From contig CALZFC010000268.1 of NCBI GenBank assembly GCA_945643635.1, positions 2,211,001 through 2,275,000 of the forward strand: a DNA stretch of 64,000 nucleotides, read 5' to 3'. Below the pieces are notes generated by a model. It was not told the DNA's origin. It made no database searches and saw only the letters and a program-made list of their open reading frames with translations. A program made the translations under genes and the position numbers. The stretch comes from Allodiplogaster sudhausi (Eukaryota; Nematoda; Chromadorea; Rhabditida; Diplogasteridae). Of the stretch, positions 33,762 through 46,003 are shown one piece after another. Each line of letters starts with the position of its first letter. Positions within the stretch are counted from its first letter, which is position 1.

Positions 33762-33807
<46 letters not shown>

Positions 33808-34010
33808 GGAATGAGTTACAAATTACAAAAGAATGGCGACAAATCGCGACGGACTGCGCGGGACGAAGTAAATGACTCTCGATTGGAGCGAGACAGAAAG
33901 TGGAGGCACAAGAGAGGGCATGAATGGAGGGGGGAGACGAGAGTGAGGAGCATGTCAGAGGGCATTGAGATGTAGAGAGAGAGAAAGGAGAGAGAGATAG
34001 AGAGAGAGAA

Positions 34011-34049
<39 letters not shown>

Positions 34050-34822
34050 TAAGACCTTGGCAGTAGAAATGAAAAGAGGCAAGAAGACGTGAAATTGTGA
34101 ATTTGAGACCTGAAAATTGTGAGAAGTCAAAGAAATCGCCAATCGAAACGCCATGATCCGTACAGAAGGACACGAGTGCCATTGTTAGGAGAGGCGGCTT
34201 GGTGCTTGGGAGTAAAGTAGAGAGAGAGACAGAGAGAGAGAGAAAGAGAGAACGAGATAGAGAGAGTGGGAAAATGAGAGAAAGAGTGAGAGAGAGAGGG
34301 AGAGAGTAAAGATAGATTAGGAGACTAAAGAAAGTGAGAACGAAAACAAAGTATAAAAGTAGCAAATTGCCAAGATCAAAGACTGAAAGAGAGAGAAGAG
34401 AATGAGCGTGGTTGAAGGAGTATCAAAGTCATGCCACAGGACAGCCTGTGTTTAGCCATGTCAACCTCTATCTCTCTCTCTCTGTCTCTCTCTCTATCTC
34501 TCTCTCTCTCTTTCTCTCCTTTCTCACTATCTCTTCCTTCCAGTCTACAATTCTTTCTATCCCTCCCTCTCTCTCCCTCTCTCCTTCTCTCTCCTATCTC
34601 TTCATCTCACGATCTCTCTTCCCTCAGTCCCTTTACAATCCCTATCACCATTCTATTGCGCAACGATTCCATGTCAGGACCCATTCATCCGCCATGACAC
34701 GGGAACAAGCTGCTTCGGGGGCCTTTCAGAGCCTTTTGTCGTTTCGGTCTCACGGTCTCTCTATCTCTCTCTCTCTCGCTCTCTCACATTCCCTTTCTCT
34801 CTCTCTCTTTCTCTCTTTCTCT

Positions 34823-34875
<53 letters not shown>

Positions 34876-35356
34876 GCTCGTACAAGGACATGCTTTCATT
34901 CAGCTCGATCAAATGCTGAATACATGGAGTATGGCGATGAAAGGCGCGCCCGGCGAATGACCGATCAAGAGGGGGTGAGCCAAGAGGACCGCTGGCAACA
35001 AAAGGCGATGGGGAGGAAGAGAGAGAGAAAGAGAGAGAGAGAGAGACAGAGAGAAAGAAAGAGAGGGGAAGAGAGTGGGAAAAGAGCGTTGGAGACATGA
35101 TGACTAGAGATCCAAGGAGAGTGAAAGAGGAAGAATTCAGAATGAGAGAGAGGGAGACGTCCAAGAGAAGAAGAGAGCGAGATAGAAAGAGGAGAGTGAG
35201 ATAGAAAGAAAAGAAGAGAGTGTGATAGACAGAGAAATAAAGAGAACACCATGCGATCACCAAGCTGTATACAGAAACGCGAGTGAATGGCGCAACAAAA
35301 CTCCTTCATTTCTCAATGCGCAATAACATCTCTAGCTTGGACGGTCGTTTTTTTTC

Positions 35357-35392
<36 letters not shown>

Positions 35393-35497
35393 ACCTTTCC
35401 CTCAATCCTTCCGAGTTGAATTTCAACATGGAGCGTACCTTGCGGCTTATTTACTTAGTATATGTATGTGCATATATGTAAACAAGATATTGAGGAG

Positions 35498-35538
<41 letters not shown>

Positions 35539-36470
35539 TAAAATAAGGGAAAAGACTAGCGATTGCTGCCTGCTTACGTTATGATCTGCGTAAAGAAACC
35601 GCATAGATGCATAGATCAAAGAAGAAGAAAAGAGAGAGAGAGAGAGCGAGAGAGAGAGAGAGAAAGAGAGGGAGAGAGTTTAAAAAAAACAACTTCAACG
35701 TGAGCACGTTTGCACGTTTGTTTACGCAGAGTGCAGAGAAGGCGTGTGCCTTCAAGAGTAGTTTACGAGGACTCGAGTACGCGGGAAAAGGAAAAGGAAA
35801 AGGGAAAAAGGTGCGTATCATTGAGGGGGATACCGCTGAATGGGATACCATTCATGAGGAGTGGTATCATTGAGTTGGAAGGTGTGCATAGTAGCGTAGT
35901 GGCGTAGCAAACTTCGAGAGCAACGAACTAACGTAGTAGTGAAAGAAACGTCATATTTCAAGTGTGAGCAATCTCATAAGAGGTCGCGTACTCGCGAGAT
36001 GTCACGTCATACACAGTTTAAAAAAAAGATACTAATCGAAAAGGAGCAAATAAAATGTGTTATTAATTTTGCAAAGAGACAAAGTCGTTGAAAATAAAAT
36101 GTGTATTATGACGATTGCAAGCACCCAAAGCAAAGAGAATTCTACTACGCGCCAGGTGCAAAGCTTTCTTTGAATACTATGTATTTTATAAGAGAGAAAT
36201 TAGAGCATTTTATTGCAAAAGAAGACTACATTATGATTATCCTGGAAAGAGAATCGCCAAAAAAGTTTTTTAAATATAAGTTCCGATTGCCGATTTCTCA
36301 CGAAACCGCTGAAAATACGTAGCAAGAGCTAATGAGTACAAAGTGCTGAAGGCAATTTGAAATGTCACATTTCTGATTATATTTCCGTGATCGACTGCTC
36401 CTTTAAAGGAATAACAACTGCTATGATGTACGACTGGAGGAAACAAGAGAAGAGTGAGAGAAGAGAGAGT

Positions 36471-36516
<46 letters not shown>

Positions 36517-36937
36517 AAGAAAGAAAGAGTGAGAGAGAGAGAAAGGGAGAGAGAGAGGGAGAGGGAGAGAGAGAGGTAGAGAGAGAAAGAGAGAGAGAGA
36601 GGGAGAGAGAGAGTGTGTCGAGTACCGAGGAGGAAAGAGGACCAAGGAAACCACACACGCGCACTTATGCATGTGACATGACTCTTATGTAAGAGCAGCC
36701 GAACTATGCGCCGCCCTCTCGCTTATGATATTGCCTTCTGGGCCTTTTATCGTCCGACACTCTTTTTCTCTCTCCCTCCCTCTATCTCTCTTTCTCTCTA
36801 TCTCTCTCTTCCTCTCTCTCTCTCACTCTCTCTCCCTCTCTCTCTCTCCCTTTTTCCCTCTCTCTTTCAACACCCTCTCTAACTCATAATCAGTTCTCCC
36901 TCCTTCTAATTCTGTATTTTTTTTTCATTCTCGCTTC

Positions 36938-36976
<39 letters not shown>

Positions 36977-39740
36977 CTCCACTCACCCTCACTCTCGCAC
37001 TTTCTCACTCTCCATCTCTCCCTCTCTCTCCTTCTCCCAATACTCTACTCTGTTACCACCCTCGGTCGCCCTTGATGTCCCTCCCCTCCGGGCACTGTCA
37101 CGCTTCCCCACTCTCGGCTTATTTCAAGACTCTTTCTCTCTCGCCATCTATCTCTCATTCTCTCTCATTCTCTCTGTCTCTCTCTTTTTCTTTCTCTTTC
37201 TCTCTCTCACGCCTTCTCTGTCTGTCCTCCATGTGTCCTTGTTCATCCCATTTTTGTACTCATTGTGCCTGTTGTGTTGCTTTGTCTCCTCGAGTCATGT
37301 AAATCGCATTCTTTAAGTCTGACAGTTTATCTCTGCCTCTCAGCCTCTCTCTCTCCCGCTCTCTCACCTCCTTCTCCTTCTTTTCCTCCTTCTCCCCCTT
37401 CAAACACCTTATATATCTCTCATTTCCTTTCTCATTTTCTCAACCTCTCTCATTTTTCCCAACACTCTCTTCCGCTCCCGAGTCTAACCATAAGTCTCGT
37501 CAGTCTCAAGAGCTCTCCTTATCTTCGGTGAAATATGAAGAAAAAACTAGTCAGTGCACAGTCCTTAATGTCGTCATACGTGGCAAAATCAAGACCGACC
37601 CTGGGATGAGTCATAAGTCAATATATCTAGTCAAGATATCCAGTCAACATAAATATCTAGTGAAAAGAGAAAAGTAACAGAGAATATTTTTTACATAATT
37701 ACAGAATCGTAATTTGACGTTACTCGAATAGCTCTACGAGATACGATTTCTTTTAAAGGAGCACCACGAAACTCAAGAGAAACCTACTTGAATTTTTTTT
37801 TAGAACATTACAGTAATCTCTCGCCTTTGTTTCAGGCAATAAGGCGCGAATTTAAACGAGAGTTTTAACCTCTTTCAAATAAGAACCTTAGCATGGCACG
37901 CCTATGGACAGTTTCAGCTCCTCATTTCCTTGATGGCATCGCCCCAAGATATTTCCTTCTTTCATCCCTCCGTCTTCAAAGTGCAGTCTTATGAAAGAGA
38001 CTTACTCTGCGGATTGCGGCCGCCCGGACCGTAAACAGGCCGCCTTTTTAGCCCTCTCGGGCGCCTTTTTAGCCCCTCTCTTTTGGTTGGCTGTCGACCT
38101 CGAATCGGCTGATGACTTTACTTTCTTTTATTAGACTCAGCTTTCTCGCCTTAAGGCCTCGCTTTTCTTCTTCTTCTTCTTCTCCAATTCCAATCTGTTG
38201 CCATCTATTACAATCTCTTTATCTCTCTCTCTAACTTTCTATCTTCCCTCTCTCACTCTCTTAATCGCTCTCCAACTCTCTCTCTCTCGCTTTCATTCTC
38301 TCTCTCGTTCTCTAGCTCTTTCTCTCTCTCTTCTCTCTCTCTCTTTCTCTCTCTCTCTCCCTCTCTCTCACTCTCTTCTCTCTCTATCTCTCTCTTTCCT
38401 CTCTCTCTCTCCCCTTCCCTGCCCTTCTAATACTTCTCTAATCTCCCCGTCTTTTGGCGTGACTCGTGTTGCAAATCCGTCAAAGTATGAAGGGGGCATG
38501 ATCATGGCATTCCTTTGATGACTGAAAGTCACTACTGACACCCGACGATTAGGGGGGGGGGGGTGTGGAAGAGAGGGGGAGGGAAAAAGAGAGAGCGAGA
38601 GAGAGAGAGAGAAAACGAGCGAGAGAAAGAGTGAGCAGAGAAAGCAGAGAGATGAATAAGTTGCCAGATCACTCTCGGCGACCTCGGGCCGAGTCAGAGA
38701 GTCATGCCAAGCATGACGGGCGAGTTGCACGCGGCAAGAAAAGAATTGAACGTTTCGAGATGCCAGCCAAAGTGGAGTGAGAGAGAGAATGATATAATCA
38801 GAGAGAGAATCAGAAAGAGAGAGAAACAAAGCGAGAGAGAGAGCAATATAGAAGTGATATAATCACCGAGAGAGATTGAGAGAGAGAGAAAGAGAGAATG
38901 AAAGAGAAAGAGAAAGGGGAGTGGTGTTGTGGAAACTGTTACAGTGTTCGTTCAGGCTTAATTCTTGTAGCAAAACAAGGAAATTTTTCCCGATGACTGC
39001 CGGTCCTGGCAAAACAGGGCATCAATTGTCTATATTATGGCAAGTTTGTAATTCTTTGAAGACAAGAAATTTTATCGAATTTTAATTTTTTTTATGTAAT
39101 GAAGGCAACTTGGTGCACCTTTCGCAATGCTTCCTGTTTTTTTCTTCTCCTGAAACTTTCCTATTTTGAGAATCATGACGGCGCGCATACTCTGTAAGCT
39201 CCCGCAAAATATAGTTCTAAATGTCTTGGATGGAAACCCAAACATCTTTTAGCTGCTCGTTCCTGACTCGCCAGCTTTTCTTCAGTAATCAAGCCATTCC
39301 GAAGTCTGGGTCGTGTCGGCTCCAGCAAACCCACGAAAACGTGATTTTGTCGATAAAGAATACATCAAATAATAAAAGGGCAAGAGAAGTATTCTTCATT
39401 CGATTGCCCTAACAGGTGGATTCGTTCATATTTAGGCAAGACGTGCAAAGTTCGAGGAAACAAGAACAACGAGACCAAAAAGGATTACGAAACATGAAAA
39501 GTCATAGAACAGTACTCATGCACTTTGCATCACAAATCTTCCAGAATCTTCTCTGTCCCCTTCCATTTATGCCTTCCCATCAGTCTTCCGTATCATTCTT
39601 CCCGTCTTCTCTCCCGTCGACCAGCCGGTTCTTGGTTAGCCTCGCCCTCATTTAATACACGAAGAAAATATCCTCCAACTTATTTGTATCTTATAACCTT
39701 AAATTTTTTTTAACGCCTCTTCTTACAGGCTGGATTGACG
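33483..39740. repeat. Gene-poor 6-kb region of alternating GA and TC tracts
   Basis: Tracts in order: GA 33650-34330, TC 34465-34880, GA 35005-35245, TC 35350-35400, (TA)n 35500-35533, GA 35625-35680, GA 36445-36620, TC 36760-37230, TC 38200-38430, GA 38570-38920. The long ORFs here are repeat translations. An open frame at 36101-36322 (73 codons) is non-repetitive but has no start context or homologue that I recognise. A direct repeat CGCCTTTTTAGCCC lies near 38041-38074. From about 38.5 kb on, the sequence is the duplicated upstream segment of family copy B. Confidence 0.75.
37715..37870. repeat. Diverged second copy of the collagen 5' block
   Basis: The order of words TCTACGAGATA, CACGAAACTCAA, CTCGCC, CAGGCAA, AAGGCGCGAATT, AAAC and GAGTTTT matches 18250-18395 upstream of the collagen gene. 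No collagen exon follows here, so it is a dispersed repeat or a duplicated promoter fragment. Confidence 0.5.
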
Positions 39741-39744
39741 CAGA
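38560..39744 (+). repeat. Duplicated upstream segment of family copy B (also at 53.3-54.2 and 62.0-63.35 kb)
   Basis: A GA tract, the block CTCGGCGACCTCGGGCCGAG, ACAGTGTTCGTTCAGGCTTAATTCTTGTAGC, GACTCGCCAGCTTTTCTTCAG and GTGGATTCGTTCATATTTAGGCAAGACG occur in the same order at 62.0-63.35 kb. The distal (gene-proximal) half also occurs at 53.4-54.2 kb, and a diverged form of the last 220 bp lies before copy A (about 4400-4630). It is probably the common promoter-containing flank of the family. Confidence 0.8.
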
Positions 39745-41899
39745 ATGATGTTCAAGAATCCATTTGCCGCCTGTTTCTCTCTCGCCGTTGTCATCTTGGG
39801 TTAGAAGAACTTCTATCTATCTATATTATGTATAAAACTAAATTAATATTTAAAATGTCTTTTTCAGCAACGCAAATTGGCGGATCTCTGTCGATGGAAT
39901 ATGATTACAAGATGAGCAGCGTGGGATTTGCAGATGTGACAATCAACGGAACGACATATAAAGTATATTGGAAACCGAACTTCAAGAGCCCTAAAGAAAG
40001 ATTCAAAATTGCCCTGGAATTTCTGACCCAAGGGAAAATTGGACTTGGTCCACTCGTTATGCATTAGCAGGATCAGCTGCCGCGCGCTATACGATATTTC
40101 AGCCAATAATTCATAATTTCTTAAAATGGACCCTTCCAGAATTGTTTATGATGATTTTGAGTAAAATGATGAGAAAATGTATTAAAGGTGCCGTTCAGCG
40201 ATTAATTTCGTTTTGAACATGAATCAGTTTGATTTAATCTAAAACGTAGAAAATATGACCCTTTTTTCTACCTCAAAATATGGCTCGATAAAATTTCTTT
40301 AAACTGTAGATGACTCCTATTTCATACGCTCTCTAACCTACATAGATATAGCAACAAAACCAACAGTTGATGTTCTAAGATTTATTTAACTGATGTGAAT
40401 TCAGGACCTGGAAGTCGTTCAGAATCGCACCGGTGGAGAGAAGTTTGAAGGTTGCCCGAATGGATTTGTGCCCGCCTCTGCAAGCATTCTGAATGCATTT
40501 CCGGAGCAAAATTTTGGTTTGTCGCTGTTACTTTTTAAAGAAAATGACATATAAAATAGAGCATTTCTCAAATTAACGTTTTAAACTAATAAAAAAACAT
40601 TTAAAGAAGCTGTTACAGTGTATTTTCGCACGGGAGTTTTTCACGAAGCGAATGCGAGTGCGGAGAATATCACTACGGACCAGGCGAACAATGAGACATT
40701 CCTTGAAGAGAAGATCAAGGCGCTCGACTTCCACTGGTCGGTCATTTGGTGAAAGTGTTTTACATCTTTTAGACAACACCGTAAAATCTTCAAATGATAG
40801 CATAATTTATGTTGGTTTCGAAAAGTTTTTCTTTTATTCCAGGTACCTGGATGGCAAGCGTCTCGAGACTGTTCATGCTGAGGTCGTTCGCGATGGCGTG
40901 GCAAAGGGGAACACTATGGCGCTCACACTGCCCTACTACATAAACTATCGCTTGGGAAAACTCGAAATTGTGGAAGATAGTATTGGTCCAATCTACTGCA
41001 TGCGCCATCCCTACTTTGAACTCCCTCTTATCCGCAAGCTCCAAGCTACGGTCTTGGTCGCCACGACGTCACTATCAATGGAAAGGAGTACAAGAATGTT
41101 CCGTACGTCATGGGGGTCCCTGTTTGCCCGGACGGAATGAAGAAAGCAATAGTCATACACAATAGTGTTTCACTTACTCTAAAATAGATAATGAGTTCTT
41201 ATCAGGAGTCTGTCGTCTTCCCGGAAATTTTTTTGCGCTGTACGTTGTCTGTCGCCTTCGTTGGCAGCCCGATTCCGTTGGGTGACGAGGATCCGAACGA
41301 CCTCAAAGTGAAGCGAAGTCGCTTCCAGTGGATGTTCGATGGAAAGCCCGCTGGGGTCATTCCGGGCGAGCTTTGGCGGGAGGGCAGTCCAGGACAGAGC
41401 GAGAGCCTAGATTACCTCTACAATGCGTCGGTGTACTTTGATGGAAATAGATATGGAATTTTTGCCAGTCAAGATGGAGGATATTATCCTTGCTGCATGG
41501 ACGTGGCTGTGACCACCGCGACTACTGATGAGGTAGAGACCACCACCACGATTACTATTGAGGCTTATCATGAGCAAATATGATTCTCTTCTTCTCGATA
41601 GCATTGTTTATTAGGGTGAACTTTATCAGAAATCGAAAAAAGCGGAACCTTGGAAAAAAATATAGCTCATGTCCGGTAGAGATAGCAACATTCTCGATAG
41701 CCAGATTTATGGAAACACTACAATGATTCAAGTAGGTGCAGAAGTATAACAACAGGCATCTTTTAATCCGACGTTATATGTAGCTTAAAAATTCTTAAAA
41801 ATTCGTGATAATATTCAGGCAACGACGCCGAATTCCGCCGTCTTCCTCTTTGACTTCTCCGCCATTCTATTCTCTCTTCTGGCCATCGTTCCCTTCTAA
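39745..41899 (+). pseudogene. Anchored secreted-protein family, copy B (frameshifted)
   Basis: Exons 39745-39799 (signal peptide MMFKNPFAACFSLAVVI), 39868-39962, 40405-40516, 40619-40736, 40843-about 41155, 41205-41532, tail 41819-41899. The first four exons are open: TINGTTYK, CPNGFVPASAS, FHEANASAENITTDQANN and KALDFHW are visible. Exon 5 has a 10-nt deletion relative to copy C right after MRHPY (about 41012), which shifts the frame before the SYGLGRHDVTINGKEYKN segment. A second 10-nt loss at its 3' end removes the donor. Exon 6 is open and carries a CCM motif and a Thr-rich stalk. The tail exon (NSAVFLFDFSAILFSLLAIV plus PF) is hydrophobic to the stop, like a GPI-attachment signal. Without the frame break this would be a secreted, lipid-anchored ectodomain of unknown function. 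Confidence 0.65.
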
Positions 41900-42445
41900 G
41901 ATATTTCTGTATAAATGAGTTTGTTTGGGGTCAAGGCGCAGATACCGAATTCTCGCTAATCGAAAATCCGATGAGTCTATTTTGATTTTAGAGAGGGGAT
42001 TGTTTTTTCACTGAAGCTATGCCTCACAACGGCATACATCTTCGTTGTTCATTAATTTTCAAAATTGCATTCCAAATACAAAAATGGGAACTATTTTCCG
42101 TTCTGAGGGCCAGGAAAATAAATAAATCGCCTCTTAGTTTGGACGGCACTTCAATATGTCGAAAGCCATATGAAGTGTACTTTGCATTAGAAGTGTACTC
42201 GTATTAGAAAGGTGGCGGTACTTATGAAGCTTTGTTTACAAAAGACGGATCATCTCGGAAATTAAGCAAATTAAATCAGGAAGAACAAGCATAAGGTAGA
42301 ATATGATGAATATACTGATCTAAACTTTAGACTTCTTGATACATAACATAAGTCTGATCATGCGGCTGTATTGACGGGAGTTGTACCGCTTCATCTCTAT
42401 TTCTCTTGACACCTCCAATCAACTCGTCTCCCTCCTCTCTCTCTC

Positions 42446-42956
42446 TTCTGCCTTTTCCGCTCGCACAGCTTTCGAAGCACCAGCATCGGTCCAATTTTTC
42501 ACACATTAATTGGCCGAGAACGAGAGAATGAATTATAATTTAATTAAAATTAGGTTTAAATTTAAAAAAAAACAATTTTATTAAAAACGTGAATTAAAAT
42601 TTCCAAAGTTCGAAAATCACCTTTTTTTCATCATCATCAAATGTGTTTTTTTCAATTGCAATTGACACGCTGGCTTATGGAATGATTGTTTTTTTCTTCT
42701 TTTCTGCCTTTTCCGCTCGCACAGCTTTCGAAGCACCAGCATCGGTCCAATTTTTCACACATTAATTGGCCGAGAACGAGAGAATGAATTATAATTTAGT
42801 TAAAATTAGGATTAAATTTAAAAAAAAAACAATTTTATTAAAAACGTGAATTAAAATTTCCAAAGTTCGAAAATCACCTTTTTTCATCATCATCAAATGT
42901 GTTTTTTTCAATTGCAATTGACACGCTGGCTTATGGAATGATTGTTTTTTTCTATT
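42446..42956 (+). repeat. Tandem duplication, unit about 254 bp
   Basis: TTCTGCCTTTTCCGCTCGCA to ATGATTGTTTTTTTC is present twice in tandem with few differences. Shorter single copies of the same sequence (GCTTTCGAAGCA...ATCGGTCCAATTT) lie at about 47940, 56150 and 60830, each just after a family tail exon. Confidence 0.8.
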
Positions 42957-43402
42957 TATTCAAACCTCTAAAAACATTGCAAACTCTTCATTTCTTTTAT
43001 GACTGGTGAATCATCCACCCTCTCTTTCGTTTCCATTTGTTGAAAGCTTTTCCTTGAACGACCCGAAGATGTTTTGACTTCTTCTCCATTTCTCTCTGTC
43101 TTTCTTTCCCATTCGATATGCCGTTAATGCATCTATCCTATGTTTTATTCTAACCATAAGTATTTAACCCTTTTATTCATCAGGAATATTGAGTTGTTTT
43201 CATCACGATCAGTCTCTTTTATTTGACATTTTATTCGAGTGCCTTATCAGCGAAATTGATCTTTTCATCTAATTTCAACATTTCATCTTCCCCTGATTTT
43301 ACCACATATATTAATATATTTTGTGAAACGTATACCGAATCTTACTTCCAAGCTGATCATCAAGGTTGTGAGTTTATAAATCTTGTTTTCTCTCAGTGGG
43401 TA

Positions 43403-43528
43403 TTATCGTCTGAAGTCCTTGAAGATAGCGCATGCCATAATAGCGATAACAGCCAGCGAAAATTGCGCCGTAGAAATGAAGAGGTGCGCATCGACATATG
43501 TAGCTTCCCTCAAGAAGTCTGCAGAGCT
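43403..43528 (-). pseudogene. Loose transmembrane tail exon of the anchored family (minus)
   Basis: Read on the minus strand from 43528, 42 codons (starting SSADFLREATYVDAHLFIS) run through a hydrophobic helix (QFSLAVIAIMACAIF) to KDFRR and TAA. This matches the plus-strand tail exon at 60581 (SLAAITLLVCAIVEELRR stop). The segment 43.0-43.65 kb is nearly identical to 56.35-57.05 kb. Confidence 0.6.
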
Positions 43529-43994
43529 CTGTTCGAAAGTAGAGCTCAAAGTGCATACAAATAATACTCTGAATTCGATCATCCTTCAATCGACCGCAAA
43601 TTTGGCAAACCCTTTCTCTCTACCTCTACCGCTATCTCTATGAAAAACTAATGTTTCTTCTGTAGAATTTGGTTCTGTTTTGTTTCTGTTTTCCTGTGTT
43701 TTCGCTGGCTTTTCGCATTCTGATCATCATCAAACTGCAAACATGAGTGATTCTATTCAAACAGACCTCATAGACAGGTCAGCTTTTCGGCAATAGAATC
43801 TTTTCGCATAGACCGAAAACTACGACATCTTTGGATCTATTTTATGCTCACATATGAAACCACATCATCAACAATTTCGCGGTTATATTTTATTTCATTT
43901 TTTCTGATATTTTTGTCTTTTCCTCTTCCGTTTGACCAAGCATGACCGTTTGGTAATGAAAGTTTAATACTAATACAAAACAATATTTAAAGAA

Positions 43995-44130
43995 GATGTT
44001 ACAGTGTCGTGTAGCACGGGAGTTTTTCAGGAAGCGAATGAGAGTGCGGAGGAGTTGACTCAGGAGCAGGAGGGCTATAAGGCATTCCTTGAAGAGAAGA
44101 TCAAGGCGCTCGACTTCACTGGTCGGTCAT
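43995..44130 (+). pseudogene. Isolated exon 4 copy (plus)
   Basis: After TTACAG the frame STGVFQEANESAEELTQEQ and EEKIKALDF matches exon 4 of copies B and C. One base is lost before the final Trp codon (TTCACTGG for TTCCACTGG). No exon 3 precedes it and no plus-strand exon 5 follows. Confidence 0.65.
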
Positions 44131-44228
44131 TTGGTGAAAGGTGTTTTACATCTTTAGACATCACCGTAAAATAGTCAGATACTAGCTGTATTTGTGTTTT
44201 ATGGTACAATAAATTACGGTTTAGGAAT

Positions 44229-44376
44229 CGACCTCATTGTCAGAGGTGACAATGGCGTGTTGGAGACCGTGCGGGCAGATCGACCGGTCGTGCCAGTGCC
44301 TCTCTTTGCGATAGAAGAAGTACGGCACGTTCTTATACTCGCGTCCCTTGACAATGACGTCATACCGGCTGATGTT
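44229..44376 (-). pseudogene. Inverted exon 5 fragment of the D subfamily
   Basis: On the minus strand the frame ISRYDVIVKGREYKNVPYFF, then RKERHWHDRSICPHGLQHAI, matches the 3' half of exon 5 of copy D (GRYDVTIKGREYTNVPYY ... ICPDGLRHAI). It abuts the plus-strand exon 4 copy just upstream, so the two were joined in opposite orientation. It could belong with the minus-strand tail exon at 43403-43528. Confidence 0.6.
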
Positions 44377-44876
44377 CATAAGTGGAAAAGTTGGTTAGGA
44401 AGGGGGAAGGAGGGGCAGGGGTGGGATACATCGGTTGACGCATTTTCTTACAGGTAAGATGTACATATAGACACAATATTGCGAAAGATTATTTAGAAAT
44501 TTATCGTTATATTTTAAAATTAAAATTAATCATCCTCCAAACCATATCAAGTCGCATAAATTACTTTCACTTATTTCCATTTCATAGCAGATTCCCCCTC
44601 CCTCGTCTCACTTCTTCCTATTGCCCCGGCGTCGCTTGGGTGGTTCTTTCCTCGCTCTCCTCTCCACTCGGCCCATGCTTCCATGTCGAAAGCTCTTTTT
44701 CTTTCTGGCCATCTCGCATTTGTCCACCTTCTTCTCAACGTGTAAACAGCAAAAGGAACGTACAAACTGTTAAGGTGTATAATTAAGATATCAAATTCAT
44801 TTTGTAGTTTCGGATCATTTCGTAATTTGTTCGTTTTATCCTTTGTTTTCTGATTGATCCTTGCGTAAATTATTAG

Positions 44877-46003
44877 GTGAACTGCACGAACTGGCAGACG
44901 ACGGGGTGCAACATCACATTGAATTGCTTAAAGAGTGAAACGATTAGTTGTGTGCACGTGGTCAAGGCGGATGGGAGTCTTGTTAACTCTTGTTCCAGTG
45001 TCGAGAGACCGCGCGAATGTTGGATAAGTCAGTTACCGCATTCCCCCCAAGAACACCGGTTTATTGATAAATCATTGATGGACATGACAATATTTTCAAA
45101 TAAACATTTGTTTCAAAGTCAGATGTTTTGTTACTTTGATGCAAGGAAACATGATTTTGTAGTTCACGCTTATGAGGATTTTCTATTCGTTCACAAAAGA
45201 TACTCTCAAATTAAGGTTGGCAGAATGGAACACCCATTCAAGCGGCCTGCGTCTGTGGAATTGAACCCTCCGATTGCCGACTCGTCCTTGGCGAAGCTCG
45301 TATTATCGCGGTAAATCTGAAATCGGCGGTAGTTGAAGAAATCGACAGCATAAATAGTACCGGCAAGAAAATAATTGAACTCGAAGAGGTTTATTATATT
45401 ACTGAACGAAATTTCTTCTCACACATCGTCGAAGATTTTGAAGGAATTCCAAAATTAAGCGCCTATGTTGCTAATTGTAAGCAAGCAAAGTCGCTTTTGC
45501 AGTTGAAAGCGCTTCTGGAGACCCCGCAGCCGACCACTGTTGAATCTTCTACTAGCGGCTCGTCTGGAAAGTACGAAATTTGATTTTTTTTAAAAAGATT
45601 ACCATTTCGGAGGGTATCGACAAGAAAGACTAAAATTGTCGATTTAGGTCAGAGGCAACCACAACTACAATTGAGTCAGAGACACCCACGATTACTAATG
45701 AGGTTACTAGTCTTTAAAAAAAATATTTTGACGAGAGCGCCTAATGATTTACAGATTCGATAGGAAGATTAACTATAAGACTATCATAATAAATTCCAGT
45801 TTTGTGCAGAAACGTAATTAATGACATTCAAGTTTTCTATCTTCATTTAAGCGATTAGCGTTTTAACAGATTCCTTAAATATTAAATGTCAGGCAGAGAA
45901 AACGACTTCTCCCCCCAACGAATTCCGCCGTCTTCCTCTTGGACTTCTTCATCATTCTCTTCTCTTTTTCGGCCATCGCTCCTTCTCAGACTTTCATGTA
46001 TAA
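44877..46003 (+). CDS. Gene F: Cys-rich ectodomain with Thr-rich stalk and GPI-signal-like tail (5' end not found)
   Basis: Exons 44877-45027, 45216-45570, 45648-45702 and 45893-46003 keep phase (1, 2, 0). The protein reads VNCTNWQTTGCNITLNC, then ERPRECWISWQNGTPIQAAC (joined across the intron), VCGIEPSDCRLVLGEARIIA, a helical region, and SEATTTTIESETPTITNE. Several N-x-S/T sites suggest a glycosylated extracellular protein. The last exon matches the GPI-like tails of A-C (NSAVFLLDFFIILFSFSAIA), but only if one C of a six-C run at about 45910 is absent; as written it reads a different frame to TAA at 46001-46003. No signal-peptide exon was found upstream, so the gene is partial as annotated. 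No known domain recognised. Confidence 0.5.

Noticed and set aside
34412..34960. 182-codon ORF rich in Leu and Ser
   Set aside because: It is a translation of TC dinucleotide repeats; no complexity outside the repeats. The same applies to the other long ORFs at 33.8-38.9 kb and 61.7-62.4 kb.
36101..36322. 73-codon non-repetitive ORF as a gene
   Set aside because: It begins at GTG, not ATG, the ATG-initiated frame there differs, no splice partners or domain were found, and it lies in a repeat-rich gene-poor region. It is kept only as a remark in the regional entry.
42446..42956. CRISPR-like or long-terminal-repeat structure
   Set aside because: Only two adjacent copies with no spacer pattern and no element between them; it is a plain tandem duplication.
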